A stretch of DNA of 64,000 bases from Ceratotherium simum simum (Eukaryota > Chordata > Mammalia > Perissodactyla > Rhinocerotidae), in contig NW_004454170.1 in NCBI RefSeq assembly GCF_000283155.1, positions 13,924,927-13,988,926 on the forward strand. Reading direction: 5' to 3'. Under the pieces are notes generated by a model, which saw only the letters and a program-made list of their open reading frames with translations, had not been told where the DNA came from and ran no database searches. Position numbers and translations under genes: made by a program. Each line of letters begins with the position of its first letter. The stretch's first letter is position 1. Shown piece by piece: positions 1 to 11,640 of the stretch.

Positions 1-720
1 TGTTGATGGTTTCCTTTGCTGTGCAGAGACCTCATAATCTTTGATTGGATGTCAGACATTATGAATTTTACCTTGTTGAGTAGTGGATTTTTATATTCCT
101 ACAAATATTGTTGGGCTTTGTTCTAGGACAGAGTTGAGTTATTTGAAAACTGTTTGATCCTTTTGGAATTTACTTTTAAAATTTCTTAGGTCAGGCCAAT
201 GCAGTATCCAATCTAGAACAAATTATTCCCCATTACTGAGAACAGACCCTTGTGTGTATTCTACCCAATACTCTTTGAATCATGAGGTTTTCCAATCTCG
301 CTGGTGGGGACAGACCTGCTTCCATCCCTGTGTGAGTGTGGACATTGTACCTTTAATCCTTTCCAGTGGTTCTTTCCTCACATGCAAATGCTGGTCAGTA
401 CTCAGCTGAATATACAAAGGGGATGCCCTTCAGATCTCTGGAGTTTTCTATGTACAGAGCTCCTTCAAGTACTCTTTCCTGCAAACTCTAGCTGTCTTAG
501 TCTCCCTAGACTTTCAGCTCCATCTCAACTCAGGCAGCCTGCTAGGCTCCACCTTGGTTCCACTGCCATACACCATGACCTGGAAACTCTCTGAAGATGG
601 TAAACTCTCTGAAGGTGGTAAATTGGGACAATTATAGACTCGCCTCCTTTGTTTCTCATGTCTCTGGAATCACTGGCCTTCTTTGCCTGAGAACAAAGCG
701 AAGAATGCTTATAATGCAGT
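1..720 (-). mobile_element. L1-type LINE fragment
   Basis: The first bases and the following stretch (Pro/Leu-rich when read on the plus strand, with motifs such as 'tcagctccatctcaactcag') look like the reverse strand of an old L1 internal or untranslated region. The 96-codon frame at 304-594 lies inside it and is not a gene. It carries an 18-bp tandem duplication at 584-619. The family call is from memory of the consensus style and the borders are uncertain; another old LINE is possible. Confidence 0.45.
584..619. repeat. 18-bp tandem duplication
   Basis: Two adjacent copies of aaactctctgaagatggt (584-601 and 602-619) differ at one base (a/g at unit position 14). A slippage-type local duplication. 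Confidence 0.85.
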
Positions 721-778
721 TATCCCAGTGCCTGACAATGCAGCAAGGACTCAGTAAAAGTTAAGTATTATTATTACC
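670..778 (+). mobile_element. MIR SINE 3' end
   Basis: The sequence 'cagtgcctgacaatgcag...actcagtaaaagttaagtattattatt' matches the MIR 3' end (consensus style 'gtgcctggcacatagtaggtgctcaataaatgttagctattatt'). Only the tail is recognisable. Confidence 0.55.
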
Positions 779-1994
779 ATTATATTTCTTTGAAGATACA
801 GCTTTGAAAGTTTGAAACTATGTGTATACGCATTGGAGACACAATGCTTTGGAAGAGACAGATAACTAGGAAAGCTTTTTTATTTGTTTGTTTATAGAAG
901 GTCTTTTGTAGCTTCACTAACATCCTGAAATCTAAGTGGGTGGTAGCACTTAAGAATAAGTTTAAGGTCCGCAGAGCACAGTGGTAGGGAAAGATGGGTG
1001 ACAAAGGAAAGAAATATTTAATGTCTCAAAAGGCATTTTTACTTATACATGTATGTATGTAGAAATACACATTTATCTTCCATAATCCCAGTGTGTCTCT
1101 CTACTTTAGTCTCATATAATTGATGACTACATGATTTGGGACAAGGGAGAAATATACATGGGCTTTTCCACTCCTTTTCAATAAAGTTGGATCTCTGTTG
1201 AAATCCAGGTCTCTGATCTGGAGACAACATAGCCCCATGGACAGAAATCTTATTTACACGTTAAAATAAATGAGTCCCTGAAAGTAGACTTTGGCAGGCA
1301 GTCAGCAGAGAACATCAAGAATGTAAATTGGGAGAAAGTGACTGAGTTAGGAAGAGGGCATGGCCTAGGATAAGAGTAGGAAGGGTGGGGCAAAAAAGAC
1401 AGTGATGCTTAAATCAGAGTATGGCCCAGAAATAACAGTATACCCTAGCCTCTTTCCTACTTTTCTTATTAAAAACAGTCTCTATGAGGTTGGAAGGAGC
1501 ACTGGTCTGTGAATCTAGTCTTGCTTTAGCCACTAATTGTTTCGATTCTGTCACTCACTTCACATACTAAACAATTTCTAAAATTCATTTCAGCTATAGC
1601 ATTCTCTGACAGTCTTTGCTGAAGTTCCCCAGAAAGCCTGAAATGAAGGTCTAGGGTGTGATTCCCAGGGTGCTGGCACAAGGGCTAGGGTGAATGGAAG
1701 CAGGAAAAAAGGGCGAGTCAGTATAAGGGTGCATTATCAAGTTGGCCTCTGCTATAAGTTACTGGTTACTTGGTCCCATGGAACTGACTGAAAACCCATA
1801 TGTTAGGTGTCTCAAGACTGTTTGTGAAGGAGAAAGGAGAGTGGATGGAGTAAAAGGGAATGTACCTACTCATCAGCTCCCATCCTCATTAGTCAAAGAC
1901 TTACCCCATGAGGCTGAAATAACTCCATACTTTTGGGTCCCACATACATGGGTGCTGATCTGGTTTCCTTGGCATCCTGCTGCAAGGCATCAAT
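779..1994. other. Unannotated, no gene seen
   Basis: No repeat family recognised with confidence. Mixed-complexity, moderately AT-rich DNA. Frames of 60-84 codons are present on both strands, without start context, splice signals or recognisable protein content. Confidence 0.6.
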
Positions 1995-2321
1995 AGAAAA
2001 GCCCAGGGGGCCGGCCCCGTGGCTTAGTGGTTAAGTGGGCGCGCTCTGCTACTGGCGGCACGGGTTCAGATCCCGGGCGCGCACTGACGCACCACTTCTC
2101 TGGCCATGCTGAGCCGGCGTCCCACATACAGCAACTAGAAGGATGTGCAGCTATGACATACAACTATCTACTGGGGCTTTGGGGGAAAAAAAAGGAGGAG
2201 GATTTGCAATAGATGTTAGCTCAAGCTGGTCTTCCTCTGCAAAAAGAGGAGGATTAGCACGGATGTTAGCTCAGGGCTGATCTCCCTCACAAAAAAAAAA
2301 AAAAAGAAAGAAAAGCCCAGG
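1995..2321 (+). mobile_element. ERE SINE, full length, 13-bp TSD
   Basis: tRNA-Ser-derived SINE of Perissodactyla. It starts with ggggccggcccc near 2008, has a Pol III A box (TGGCTTAGTGG, 2020-2030) and a B box-like GGTTCAGATCC (2063-2073), and ends in an A-rich tail (2291-2308). It belongs to the long form containing 'acatacagcaactagaagg' and two related 'gatgttagctca' blocks. A perfect 13-bp target-site duplication (agaaaagcccagg, 1995-2007 and 2309-2321) frames it, so insertion through the L1 machinery is clear. The 61-codon frame at 2027-2212 is SINE sequence. Confidence 0.95.
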
Positions 2322-2544
2322 ACAGAGATAAGAGACACATAGCAGATGCCTGAGAAAAGACGCTGCCAGGTTGCACCTGCATGAAGCTATTTGGAGCTTG
2401 GATCACATCTTGAAGGCGTATAAAGACACTGAAGGAATCTAAGCTGAAGAGCAAAAAGATTAGAGTGATACTTCAGCAAACTCACTCAGACAATGAGTGA
2501 GAAATGGAATAAGGAAAGTAAATTGGGGAAAAGGACAAAAGTAG

Positions 2545-2715
2545 AAGTAGACTGCAGTAATAATATTAATGATGTCCTTCAGCTAAGGAAACTGAGACTT
2601 GGAGAGTTTAAGCAATTTGCTTAAGGTCGATGTTAATGAGAAGTAGAATCAGGACTTGAACCCAGGCAAGCTGACTCCAAGCCTGTGCTCTTCACTGCTT
2701 TGCAATGCTGCCCTT
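2545..2715 (-). mobile_element. MIR SINE
   Basis: On the plus strand this reads 'aaggaaactgagacttggagag...tgcttaaggtcgatg...gaacccaggcaagctgactccaagcctgtgctcttcactgctttgcaatgctgccct', the reverse complement of a nearly complete MIR including its tRNA-related head. Confidence 0.85.
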
Positions 2716-3197
2716 GGGCTCTAAGTTACAAGGGCATGAACTCAAATAACAGCAATGGATAAGACGAGAAGAGATTGTTGGTACAATATCAAAAGTATTT
2801 GGTAATTTTCCATTGTTTTTTATGGAAAGATCTACATAGGTAACTCCAAGCAAGCACAAGCCAAAAAACACCCTTTAAAGGCTCTGGGGACAGAGACACG
2901 GACAAGAGGAAAAAGCGAAAGTTTTTAGTTTACCAAGAGCCCTGTCCTTGATCTATTCTAGACACTATCCTAGACTTCTTCTAGGAAGTGCTAGAAGATC
3001 CTAGGAGGTAAGGGATAGGAGTGGAGAAGCCAGGAGCTCCTCTTGGAGATTAATACACAATGGTAGAGCTTGCAGTGACACATGGCAAATTATGGAACAT
3101 TTCCAGTTTCATGCTAACAATCACCAAATTAGTGCTCAAAGGTCTTTTTACATAGATTCTCATTTTTGCTATATTTGGGGGGAAAAATATGAAAAGG
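2716..3197. other. Unannotated, no gene seen
   Basis: Unique-looking sequence between a MIR and an ERE. No open frame, RNA gene or repeat recognised. Confidence 0.5.
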
Positions 3198-3451
3198 TGA
3201 CAGATTTTGTGAGTGTGTGTGTGAGGAAGATCAGCCCTGTGCTAACATCTGCCAATCCTCCTCTTTTTGCTGAGGAAGACTGGCCCTGGGCTAACATCCA
3301 TGCCCATCTTCCTCCACTTTATATGGGACGCCGCCACAGCATGGCTTGACAAGCAGTGCATCGGTGCACGCCTGGGGTCCGAACCGGTGAACCCCGGGCC
3401 GCTGCAGCGGAGCACACGCAGTTAACCGCTTGCACCAAGATGACAGATTTT
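3198..3451 (-). mobile_element. ERE SINE, 11-bp TSD
   Basis: Reverse-oriented ERE of the short form (it has 'tttatatgggacgccgcc' in place of the 'cagcaactagaagg' block). The element runs 3209-3440; its 5' end lacks the first ~20 bases of the GGGCCGGCCC head. An 11-bp TSD, tgacagatttt, lies at 3198-3208 and 3441-3451. A short GT run (about 3210-3222) sits where the A-tail should be. Confidence 0.92.
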
Positions 3452-4798
3452 TAAAAGTAGCCAGCACATTTATAGCAAAATCAATACTAAAATCCTCTCT
3501 TTAATTCAGCTTTCTCCCTTGAAATTCTTCTACCTGCCCTGGAGAAGATAAGATTCTGCTCACTGGTTAAGTAATTTAAGAGATCACCTAGTTAGAAGCA
3601 TTCATGAAACTAGGCCTGATAAAGCCTAGCTCAGAAAAACACTGCCTTAAAAGAATAAGAGTCCTAAAAATGATTGCTTTAAAGTAGTGTGTACATACAC
3701 TGCTTTATTGTAAACTGCCTCCTGCAAATCACTAGGTGGTTTGACATTATCCTCAATGATCCTTCCCAAAATATCCGGTTCTCTATGTAATGAGGCCCAG
3801 GATTATTTTATGTTTACTTTAGCACATTTCAACAGGGTAAGTAACTTGCTATTACAACTGAATTCAAAATAGAGTACTTTTGTATCAACGATAATGGTTA
3901 TACTTGGCACTGCTGTGAAACTAAATATATATATATAAGTCAGATTATTTTTTCTTCTCTTGTCTTCCTTAAGAAGGCAATAAAAGGACGGAAAGCCATT
4001 GTGTTATAACTGGAAAATTAATCACATCAAATATTCTCTTATACTAATCAAGTTATAAGTCTGGAATTGGCTTATATAAAACAGATGTTTACATTCTTAT
4101 TCTCCTTTGGTACTAATGTCAAGAGAAGAAAGCACAGAATAACTATGTCATGGCGTACTTTGGGGAATGTAACACATTGGTTTTACTTTTTTTAATGAAG
4201 CCACGAAGCCTGTGGTCAGCAAGGGGGACAGCCAGAAGGGGGAAAACACCGGAGGCCTGGTCTCCTACTCCTTGTATAGGCAAAACTTTTGTCGCCTGTA
4301 ATGGAATGGGACGTGTGCTGCCTAAGGAAGAGAGAACTGGCTCACAGCAAGTGGGAGAAGATACAGGCAACATGTGTCTGGTAGCTTGTCCAAAGGGAGC
4401 CTCCCTTTTGGCTCAGCTGGTGTCCTAGTTCTCTAGGACTCGTGATTCTGGTTTGCATTTCAATTGTGATCTCTCTATCAGGACCTCAGCTATTCACCCC
4501 CTCCCAAAATAAAGACCCAGGGACCTACAAGTTGTCCTCATACTACTTGGGGAGAAGTTTTGAAAGCCTAACTGAATGCTTAATGGAGAAAGGAGTCTTG
4601 AACCAAGAATGTCTCAGCTTCACGTTCTGAAAATAATGTTGAAGAAATTAAAATTTATCCTCAATGACCCCTCTCCAGATGTCCTCTCAAATCTCCATCC
4701 TCTCTCCCAGGTAGCTGCTGTCTCCATAAAGTCAGGGCCCAGGCAACATCACACACCCAGTCTTTTCTGCTCCTGTATCCCAGTTTAAAAGCTGCAAA
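3452..4798. other. Unannotated; short (TA)n
   Basis: No gene or clear repeat. A short TA run lies at 3924-3937. Overlapping frames of 76-92 codons around 4143-4428 occur on both strands in a GC-richer patch, but none has recognisable protein features. Confidence 0.5.
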
Positions 4799-4940
4799 AG
4801 ATTTTAGAAATCATTTTCCTACTCTAGGGCCTTCATTTTACAGACAGAAAACTGAGGCCCACAGAGTGACTTGTCCAAGATTTCATGAAATTCTGAAGTA
4901 GTGTTCTAAGTATATTTTGGACCTGTAATTATCACTCTTC
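4799..4940 (-). mobile_element. MIR SINE fragment
   Basis: 'cattttacagacagaaaactgaggcccacagagtgacttgtccaagatt' is the reverse complement of the conserved MIR core ('cctcagtttcctcatctgtaaaatg'). Confidence 0.75.
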
Positions 4941-4954
4941 CATCTCACCAGGTA

Positions 4955-5150
4955 TACTAGCTAATATTTATTGAGTACTTATTATGTCCCAGGCACTATT
5001 TTAAGTGCTTTATGTGTATTAACACATTTAATCACCTTTAATCCTCATTCCAAAACTATGAGGCAGTTAACATAATGGTCGCCATTTCACAGAAGAGGAA
5101 AATGAAGACGAAATTCACACAGAGAGGTGAGGTGACCCTGCCTGGTTCTC
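4955..5150 (-). mobile_element. MIR SINE
   Basis: Runs from 'agctaatatttattgagtacttattatgtcccaggcact' through 'aagaggaaaatgaag', the reverse of the MIR 3' end and core. A second MIR copy right next to the preceding one. Confidence 0.8.
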
Positions 5151-5484
5151 ACAGCTCAGCCTTCTCATCTTTACTTTTATTCTCCTCCTTTGGCCTTCAG
5201 TCCATGTTTTTCCTATTATTTTACAGTAAAATTAAAAATTTTAATAATGAAACTTTGAAATACAGAAATATTTTATAGTATGTTTGAAAGTTTTATCGTT
5301 AATATAATACATATACTATATTGGCCTTTTCAGGGAAAAAAAAAGATACTACAGTCTCGGTTTCTTTTGCTTTGTGAATTATCCATGAAGCATTCTTTGG
5401 CCGTGAATGAGCTTTTCTTGCCCCTAAGCCTATTTCTGAGTTTTCTCTCTCATTATTTACCAACTCAAACTAACTTTATATTTT

Positions 5485-5615
5485 TCCCATGATGCCATGA
5501 ATTCCTTAGGAAAAAGGGCTGTGTTTTGAGTCATTTTTATAAACACATAGTGCCCAATACACAGTAGGAATTCAATAATGATTCTTTAATGAATAATGAT
5601 TAATAATAATGACAG
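5485..5615 (+). mobile_element. L2 LINE 3' end
   Basis: 'gaattccttaggaaaaagggctgtgtttt...cacatagtgcccaatacacagtaggaattcaataatgattctttaatgaataatgat' follows the L2 3'-terminal pattern ending in the 'aatgaatgaa'-type tail. Surrounded by ATA/ATT trinucleotide runs. Confidence 0.7.
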
Positions 5616-5624
5616 CAATAATAA

Positions 5625-5865
5625 TAACTGCCATCTAATGAGTACTTGAACCATGTTCTTAGCACATAGGTTAGCCCGTGTACATTCAACATTCACAATA
5701 ACCTTATAGGATAAATATTTCTATAACCATTTCGGAGATAGCAAACTAAACTCAGAATGGCAACAACTTGCCCAAGATCAATTTGGTAGTATGTGGTACA
5801 GTCAAGAGTAAAACCCAGGTCTTTCAGGACTCTTTTCAATCCACTCTACTTCCACCATGCAAAAT
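5625..5865 (-). mobile_element. MIR SINE
   Basis: Decayed reverse-strand MIR: 'tgagtacttgaaccatgttcttagcacat', then 'cttgcccaagatcaatttggtagt' and 'gtaaaacccaggtctttcaggactc' in the expected order. Confidence 0.75.
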
Positions 5866-7250
5866 AACTTTATTATTAGCCTGAACATGACATTTCTAGG
5901 AAAATAAGTGTTTTGTAAAGAAAGTTTATCTTTCTAAGGCCCAAATATTTATTTAAATTATCTTGCTTATGTGAAACTTACCTTTACTTACCTCCAGATA
6001 GAAAATCAAAGAGTTGTAGAAGTGAAGACAATTTAGCAAGATGTAGTTTCAAAAGAAAACAAAAGCAGCTCTAAAAAAAAGGAATAGTTTGAAGGTGTGA
6101 ATATCTAGCCACTCATCTGTTTATTAGAAGAAAACATCCATAGTGCCTGTGATCAGTTTCTATTAACCATAAGGGGCTATAAAAAAGGGGAAGATCAATG
6201 TTCTAATATGGATTTACTTGATACTAAAGAGTATGAAAAGGATTTAGAGTACAATTCAGGTGGTAGATGTAACCCATTTTCTGTTTTCACCTTTATTCTA
6301 TGATTTTTTTTAAAGGATGAATCCTTCTTCTCTTCTTGCAGAACTCCCTCCCATGTCTTCAAAATAGAGATTTGTCTAGAATAGGCTTTGATTATGAAAG
6401 TAAAAAGTCCTAGAATTCAGGGAGGGAAAAGACCTTGAAAATCAGAAAACACCTACTATTCTAGACAGCTGGGAATCTGTCCTCATTTTAAACAGAGGAA
6501 GAAATTCTAACTTCCCATCTTACATTCCAACGTTCAGTAATTCTCTTTATCAGAGTTACTGATAAACTCTGTATATCAGAGTTTTCCTTTATATTTCTTC
6601 TAATACAATTTAAGCCTCTTTCTTCCCATTTTGTTTTCAGAAGAACTACGGCTGATCACAGCCTTTCACATATTTTTTTCTATATCAATTAAGGCAAAGC
6701 AAAAGGTATTTGCTTCAAAAATAATAAACTGGATCCAGGCTTTCTGCCTTTACGTTTTTTTTTTTTTAATACCTTAGTCCTATTCAAATCACATTAATCA
6801 AAGTATAATAAGTAATTCCAAGTTCCTCTGAAGAAATAAGGGGATATATCATGAAAACTAATCTTCCCTCTTTCTTTCCTTTTTATTTTCAACCTATACT
6901 CAGTTAAAAATCAAGATTTTTTTTGAAATTTTTTAATTAAAAAGAAAGCTAGAGTAATACTGTGGTGATAGATTAGAGTTGGAGACATCAGAATGAACTA
7001 AAGTTTGACTTAATATGGATACAGATGGATATGTATAAAAATACTTACAGGGATTTGTATATATGCAGGTTAATATACACACATGTATTCCCTTGCTCTA
7101 TCAGCTGAGAGGGCTTAGAAGCAATGACACTCCAATAGCAATGAGCACCCTTCGTGACTGAATCTTGGTTTCTAATGGTTATTTCCAATAAAAGAACCAG
7201 GGCTCCTTGGAGAAATGGCTGATTCTAAGGCTGGAACAGGGAAGATATAA
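5866..7250. other. AT-rich, no gene seen
   Basis: Very AT-rich unique sequence with short homopolymer runs (T-run near 6757-6769). Local inverted/direct repeats of CAGAGTT occur at 6551-6582. Nothing coding seen. Confidence 0.55.
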
Positions 7251-7254
7251 GATG

Positions 7255-8092
7255 AGCTTGGAGCATTTTATAGAGCCATAAATGAAAGAAATGCAAAACA
7301 AAACACAAAAAGGTACACACATGCACACAAAATGGTATGATATGTCAAGGGGACACAGGAGTCAACTGAAAGAAGTCCCAGTGGTCAAAGCTGGAATAAT
7401 TCGAGCAACAAAATAACATAATATTGAATTATAATCCAAAGTATAAAATGAATATCCTTAAGTCCATAAGGATACAAATAAATGATACATAAATAAATGA
7501 AGGATTCTTCTCCCATGCAGACGGATTCCAAATAATTATGTATATACCCCTACCTCAAGGAGATGAAGGATAAATACCCACCCCTTAAATATGGGCTGCA
7601 CGTAGTGACTTGCTCCTCAGGAATACAGTAAAGAAAGGGGGAAAATAGCTTTACAGAAGAGAAATCTGGCCAACACTAACTCCACTAGTGATCAAGCTTA
7701 ACGTCAACAATAATAAGTCTTGTTGATAGCATGTACTCTTGATATGATGTGATGAGAATAGCATCTGTCATCTTCCCTCCAAGAAACCCCCCAGGACTTC
7801 TTGTCAGAGTCTAGAGAAACCTAATGTCAACATGGTATCCTGGATGGGATCTTGAAACAGAAAAAGAGCATAAGGTAAAAATTGAGCAAATATGAATACA
7901 GTATGGTTAAGTTTAGTTAATATTTAGTTAACATTGGTCACTAGTTGTAATAAATGTACCATACCAATGAAAGATGTTAATAATAGGGGAAACTGAATAT
8001 GGGGTAAATGAGAACTTTCTGTTCTATCTTCACCACTTTTCTGTAAATCTAAAACTATTGTAAAATAAAAAAGTTATTTATAAAATAAAATA
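7255..8092 (+). mobile_element. L1 LINE 3' end (old L1M type)
   Basis: The order of motifs fits the 3' untranslated end of a mammalian-wide L1M/L1ME element: 'tggtatcctggatgggatcttgaaacagaaaaagagcataaggtaaaaa', then 'taaatgtaccataccaatgaaagatgttaataataggggaaactg', then 'cttttctgtaaatctaaaactattgtaaaataaaaaagttattta'. It ends in A-rich sequence near 8092. The 5' border is a guess. No ORF2 sequence is preserved here. Confidence 0.8.
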
Positions 8093-10769
8093 GCAAAAAT
8101 AACCCCAAAACCATTTTTAATGCCATCTTAAATATGATGGCATCAAGAAATACAAATAATTTTTATTAGTCATTTGTCATCCATACAATGAAATGGATTA
8201 AATAATTCACGGTAATTCATGAGTGTATTTTACTAATAGAATAAAGTCTTACACTTAAAAGACAGAACATCTGAAAGAAATTCTATTGGGCCTATTGGAA
8301 ATCAGACTAAAGGCATTATATAGCATAAATAAACATTGAAAACATACCCTAAATCAATAATACTACTGTTGCTCATTGCCATATGGCAAATCATTGCCAC
8401 TCAAGCAAGGCTTAAAAAGTATAGTGTTAGTTACTGAAACATTGAGGGTGGAAGAGAATCATGATTTTTTGTTTCAAAAAACCTATCTATAATAAATTAC
8501 AACTGCTATCTCAATCAGAACAGCTTGGTAATGAAACCAAAGTTATTAGTATGTATGTCACTTCGTTTGACCATATTTGGTGACAAACTCCAGCCCAATA
8601 CCAGCTTGTTGCTTTGTAACCATTAGTTAGTGTGAGACAAGAGTGTGTCTAGATCCGCATAAACCTAAAAACTTCCAGGAAAAATTGCTTAAACAGAATG
8701 TCTTATTGATGATAGATCAGGCATGTTATTTTCTTATGGAACTTGACCTGTAAATTAACCCAGGAAAGAACCTGAGCAGAGGCAAAGCAAGTCCTCTTAT
8801 AAATGACTCTAGTGGGAGAACTTTGCTGAGATTTGACGGACAAATTTCAGCAAAATCCTTCCACTCACACCACAGCTAATCCCAAGTCTCTCGGTAGAGG
8901 ATTTTCTGTGCTACATTTAAAGCATCTCTACAAATTTCTTTTGCTGTGACTTATAGTTTCGCCAAAGAACTAAACATCAAGAGTGCACCAAAAAAGTTTT
9001 CTTCCCACTGGGCCTGTAGTTTATGCCTGAAGGTTGATTTTCTAAACAAAAATGCACAATGAATTATTGGAAGCATGAAAACGCATTCAGTCATCCCTAA
9101 AGGGCATTCTTTAATGCTAAATATTTGGCTATATGCTAAAATTGACAGTATAAAATTAGAACTATATTTAACAGATGTTGAAAAAATTGACATTACGCCA
9201 ACTAATTCAGATTCCCAACATTGTTGCTATCATCCCATATAAGGAACAAAAATGATAATAATAATAAAATAACTGCACACCAAAATTGACAAAATAAGAT
9301 ACAAAGATAACCAGCAGACACATAAGACTCACAATTTGTATTATATTATGAATTCAGCCTAAAAAAAATCACGTTCTCAGTCTTTCTGACTTTAGTTCTG
9401 TCAAGTGGCTCATTTAATTCAACCAGCAATTGATTAACAATACTTTAATTTTCCTGATCTTACTCTTCACAAATCCAGTAGCCAAATATCTTTACCAATA
9501 TTAAGTAAACCTTCGAACTCTCTTATGGAACATTCAGCAATAGCGTTCATCTTCTACTGATGCAAAGCTATGAAGATTAAGCTCATTGACTTAACATTGC
9601 CCTAAAATTTGCGGAATGACCAGAAACTACTTTTCAAGATGCTATTGGAAGCATTTAGAGAAACTATGCACAAAAATGATTGCATTCTAAATGAGAGGGA
9701 AGAGTGAGAAGTTTTCATGCTACCCTCAGCCCCCATCCCAACCCATGCGTGTATATATTTGATCAGCATTTATTTACTCATAAGTCATTCAGTGAATAGT
9801 CATGGAGAACTTTCTATATGCTAGACACTAGGGAAATACCATAAAGAGATGGTAACTCTCCAGTTGCATTATAATCAGCAAATATCTACACTTTTTGTGG
9901 CAATATAAATAAACAATTCTTATCAGAGATGTTGGAATTTTAATAATCAACATTACCACTTAAAGATCTTTGCTTCTACTATGTTACTAGTCTTATTTTC
10001 CTGGAAAAAAAATTTATAGCCTAAGATTTCTACTAAACAGCTATTTTATACTTAACGGTTTAGAATCAGTAGAGGTATTAGGAGAGTGTGAAAACTAATA
10101 TTGCCCTCTGCTGGCAGATCCCTCAAGTAAAAAGCATTGTGTTTTGCCATTTTACCTTATTCCTCAGTCTTTGGGGATACATTTTGACATTAAGAGATTA
10201 GAGTTTGCTTCTTATAAGTAATATTTGGAATTCCTTCTGAAAAAAAGTCCAAAATGTCTAGGCAATGATGATAAGTACAGTTAGCACCAACCAAAATAAA
10301 TACTTTTTCAAATATAGCTCTACCCACATAATGTGAAGACATTGTCTTACAGCATAGTGGTTCATAATTCAGGGATATCTTAATCCCATTTTTTTGAAGC
10401 TGAATCTAATTATCCAGGAATCTCCAGGCTCCTGCAAACTAGATAGCTCTCAAATTTGAGTAGTCTTTGTGAGCCCATGCAACAGACAATTATGCCTCTC
10501 TTTTCACCACTAAAGTGTATGAATTCTCTCCAGTTAAAACTTCAGATGCGGTATGAGATTTGGGGATGTGACTGTCTCAAGATATTTGTATAAACTCTTA
10601 GTTTTAGATGATCCTATGTTAACAGATTGAGAGGCTTTATGAAATAAAACGCCCTGTTAGTTAAAAGATTTGAATCACGCTTGGAAGTTGTTTCCAACAT
10701 TCTTTAATGAGTTTTTCTTTTTTGGTAAATATAGATGGATACAAGAAGCTTCTGTTGTGAGCAAGTGTT
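8093..10769. other. AT-rich, no gene seen
   Basis: About 2.7 kb of mostly unique AT-rich DNA. An L2-like scrap may lie at 9765-9850 ('catttatttactcataagtcattcagtgaatag...atgctagacactaggg'). A perfect 14-bp palindrome lies at 8376-8389 and a CTCF-like motif at 10101-10116 (listed separately). No gene. Confidence 0.55.
10101..10116 (-). promoter_or_regulatory. CTCF-like motif
   Basis: ttgccctctgctggca reads TGCCAGCAGAGGGCAA on the minus strand, close to the CTCF core (CCASYAGRKGGCRS). A motif match only: 64 kb will contain some by chance and occupancy is unknown. Confidence 0.35.
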
Positions 10770-10870
10770 CTCTTATTTCATCTTTGTATTTCGAGTACTT
10801 AGCACAGTGTCCCATATATAATACATATTTAAGGAAGGCTTGTTGAATGAATAAATGAATTAGCTTATTC
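10770..10870 (+). mobile_element. L2 LINE 3' end
   Basis: 'cgagtacttagcacagtgtccc...aaggcttgttgaatgaataaatgaa' matches the final bases of L2 ('cagtgcctggcacatag...aaatgtttgttgaatgaatgaatga'). Confidence 0.7.
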
Positions 10871-10929
10871 CATTCACTATGTTTAATCAAATTAGACCTT
10901 ATTTCTCAAAAAAAAAAGCTTAGGGTAGA

Positions 10930-11165
10930 ATGTAGTATGGCATGTAGGAAGAACATATGCTTTGGAGTTGGACAGACTTGGATTTAAATCCTAGTTTTGA
11001 TATCCAGATGTGTGGTAGGAAAGCCACCTAAGCTCTCTGAGCTGCAGCTTTCTCATCTGTAAAATAAGAAGCATAACACTTTCTTTCTGTGTTGTTGTAG
11101 GGATTACATGAGATTAAAATATATAAAGTGTCTGGTCCAAAATGAGTATTCAAAAATTTAATTCT
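10930..11165 (+). mobile_element. MIR SINE
   Basis: Nearly complete: 'tttggagttggacagacttggatttaaatcc' (tRNA-related half), 'agctttctcatctgtaaaataag' (core), and a 3' part with 'gtgttgttgtagggattacatgagattaaaatatataaagtgtctgg'. Confidence 0.9.
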
Positions 11166-11489
11166 CTTTTCTTTCCTTTCAGGTAAATTGCTCATTCCTT
11201 TCTTTTTAATCAGGACTCTAGAACAAATTTAGCTCAAATCCATTTTGAGAAGAGAAGAAAGAGAATGTGTTTAATCTAAACACAATTTGTTTAAATTTTC
11301 AAACTTTTCCCCATCAGGATTAAGAATATGTATATACAAGCTTCCATATTTTGCCTGCTTTAGAGCTTCTACTGACTTCAAAAGAGGTTACCTACACTGG
11401 AAAAGGCACTAGGGGAATTTATTTTACTTACCATCATTTTCCAATTAAGTAAAATGGAGAAATCATGACATCTTCCATTAGATTAATGA

Positions 11490-11640
11490 TTTGCAGGTTT
11501 CAAAACACTTTAATCTATAATCTCTCACTTCACTCTCACATTAGTCCCTATTTTAAAGCTAAGGAAACTGAGAGGAGAAAAAAGGGGCCTGCCAAATGTG
11601 GGGAATAAAACCAGAAGCCCTGTGTTCTGACTTGTTCAGG
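11490..11640 (-). mobile_element. MIR-class SINE
   Basis: 'tttgcaggtttcaaaacactttaatct...attttaaagctaaggaaactgagagg...gaagccctgtgttctgact' is consistent with a decayed reverse MIR or MIR3. Confidence 0.55.

Noticed and set aside
2008..2080. tRNA-Ser-like sequence
   Set aside because: It is the head of an ERE SINE with poly(A) and target duplication, not a tRNA gene; the same holds for the other ERE heads.
4143..4428. Opposed 76- and 92-codon frames
   Set aside because: Same DNA read on both strands without any protein similarity.
7453..7474. 8-bp hairpin TATCCTTA/TAAGGATA
   Set aside because: Short, AT-rich, within an L1 3' UTR; expected by chance.
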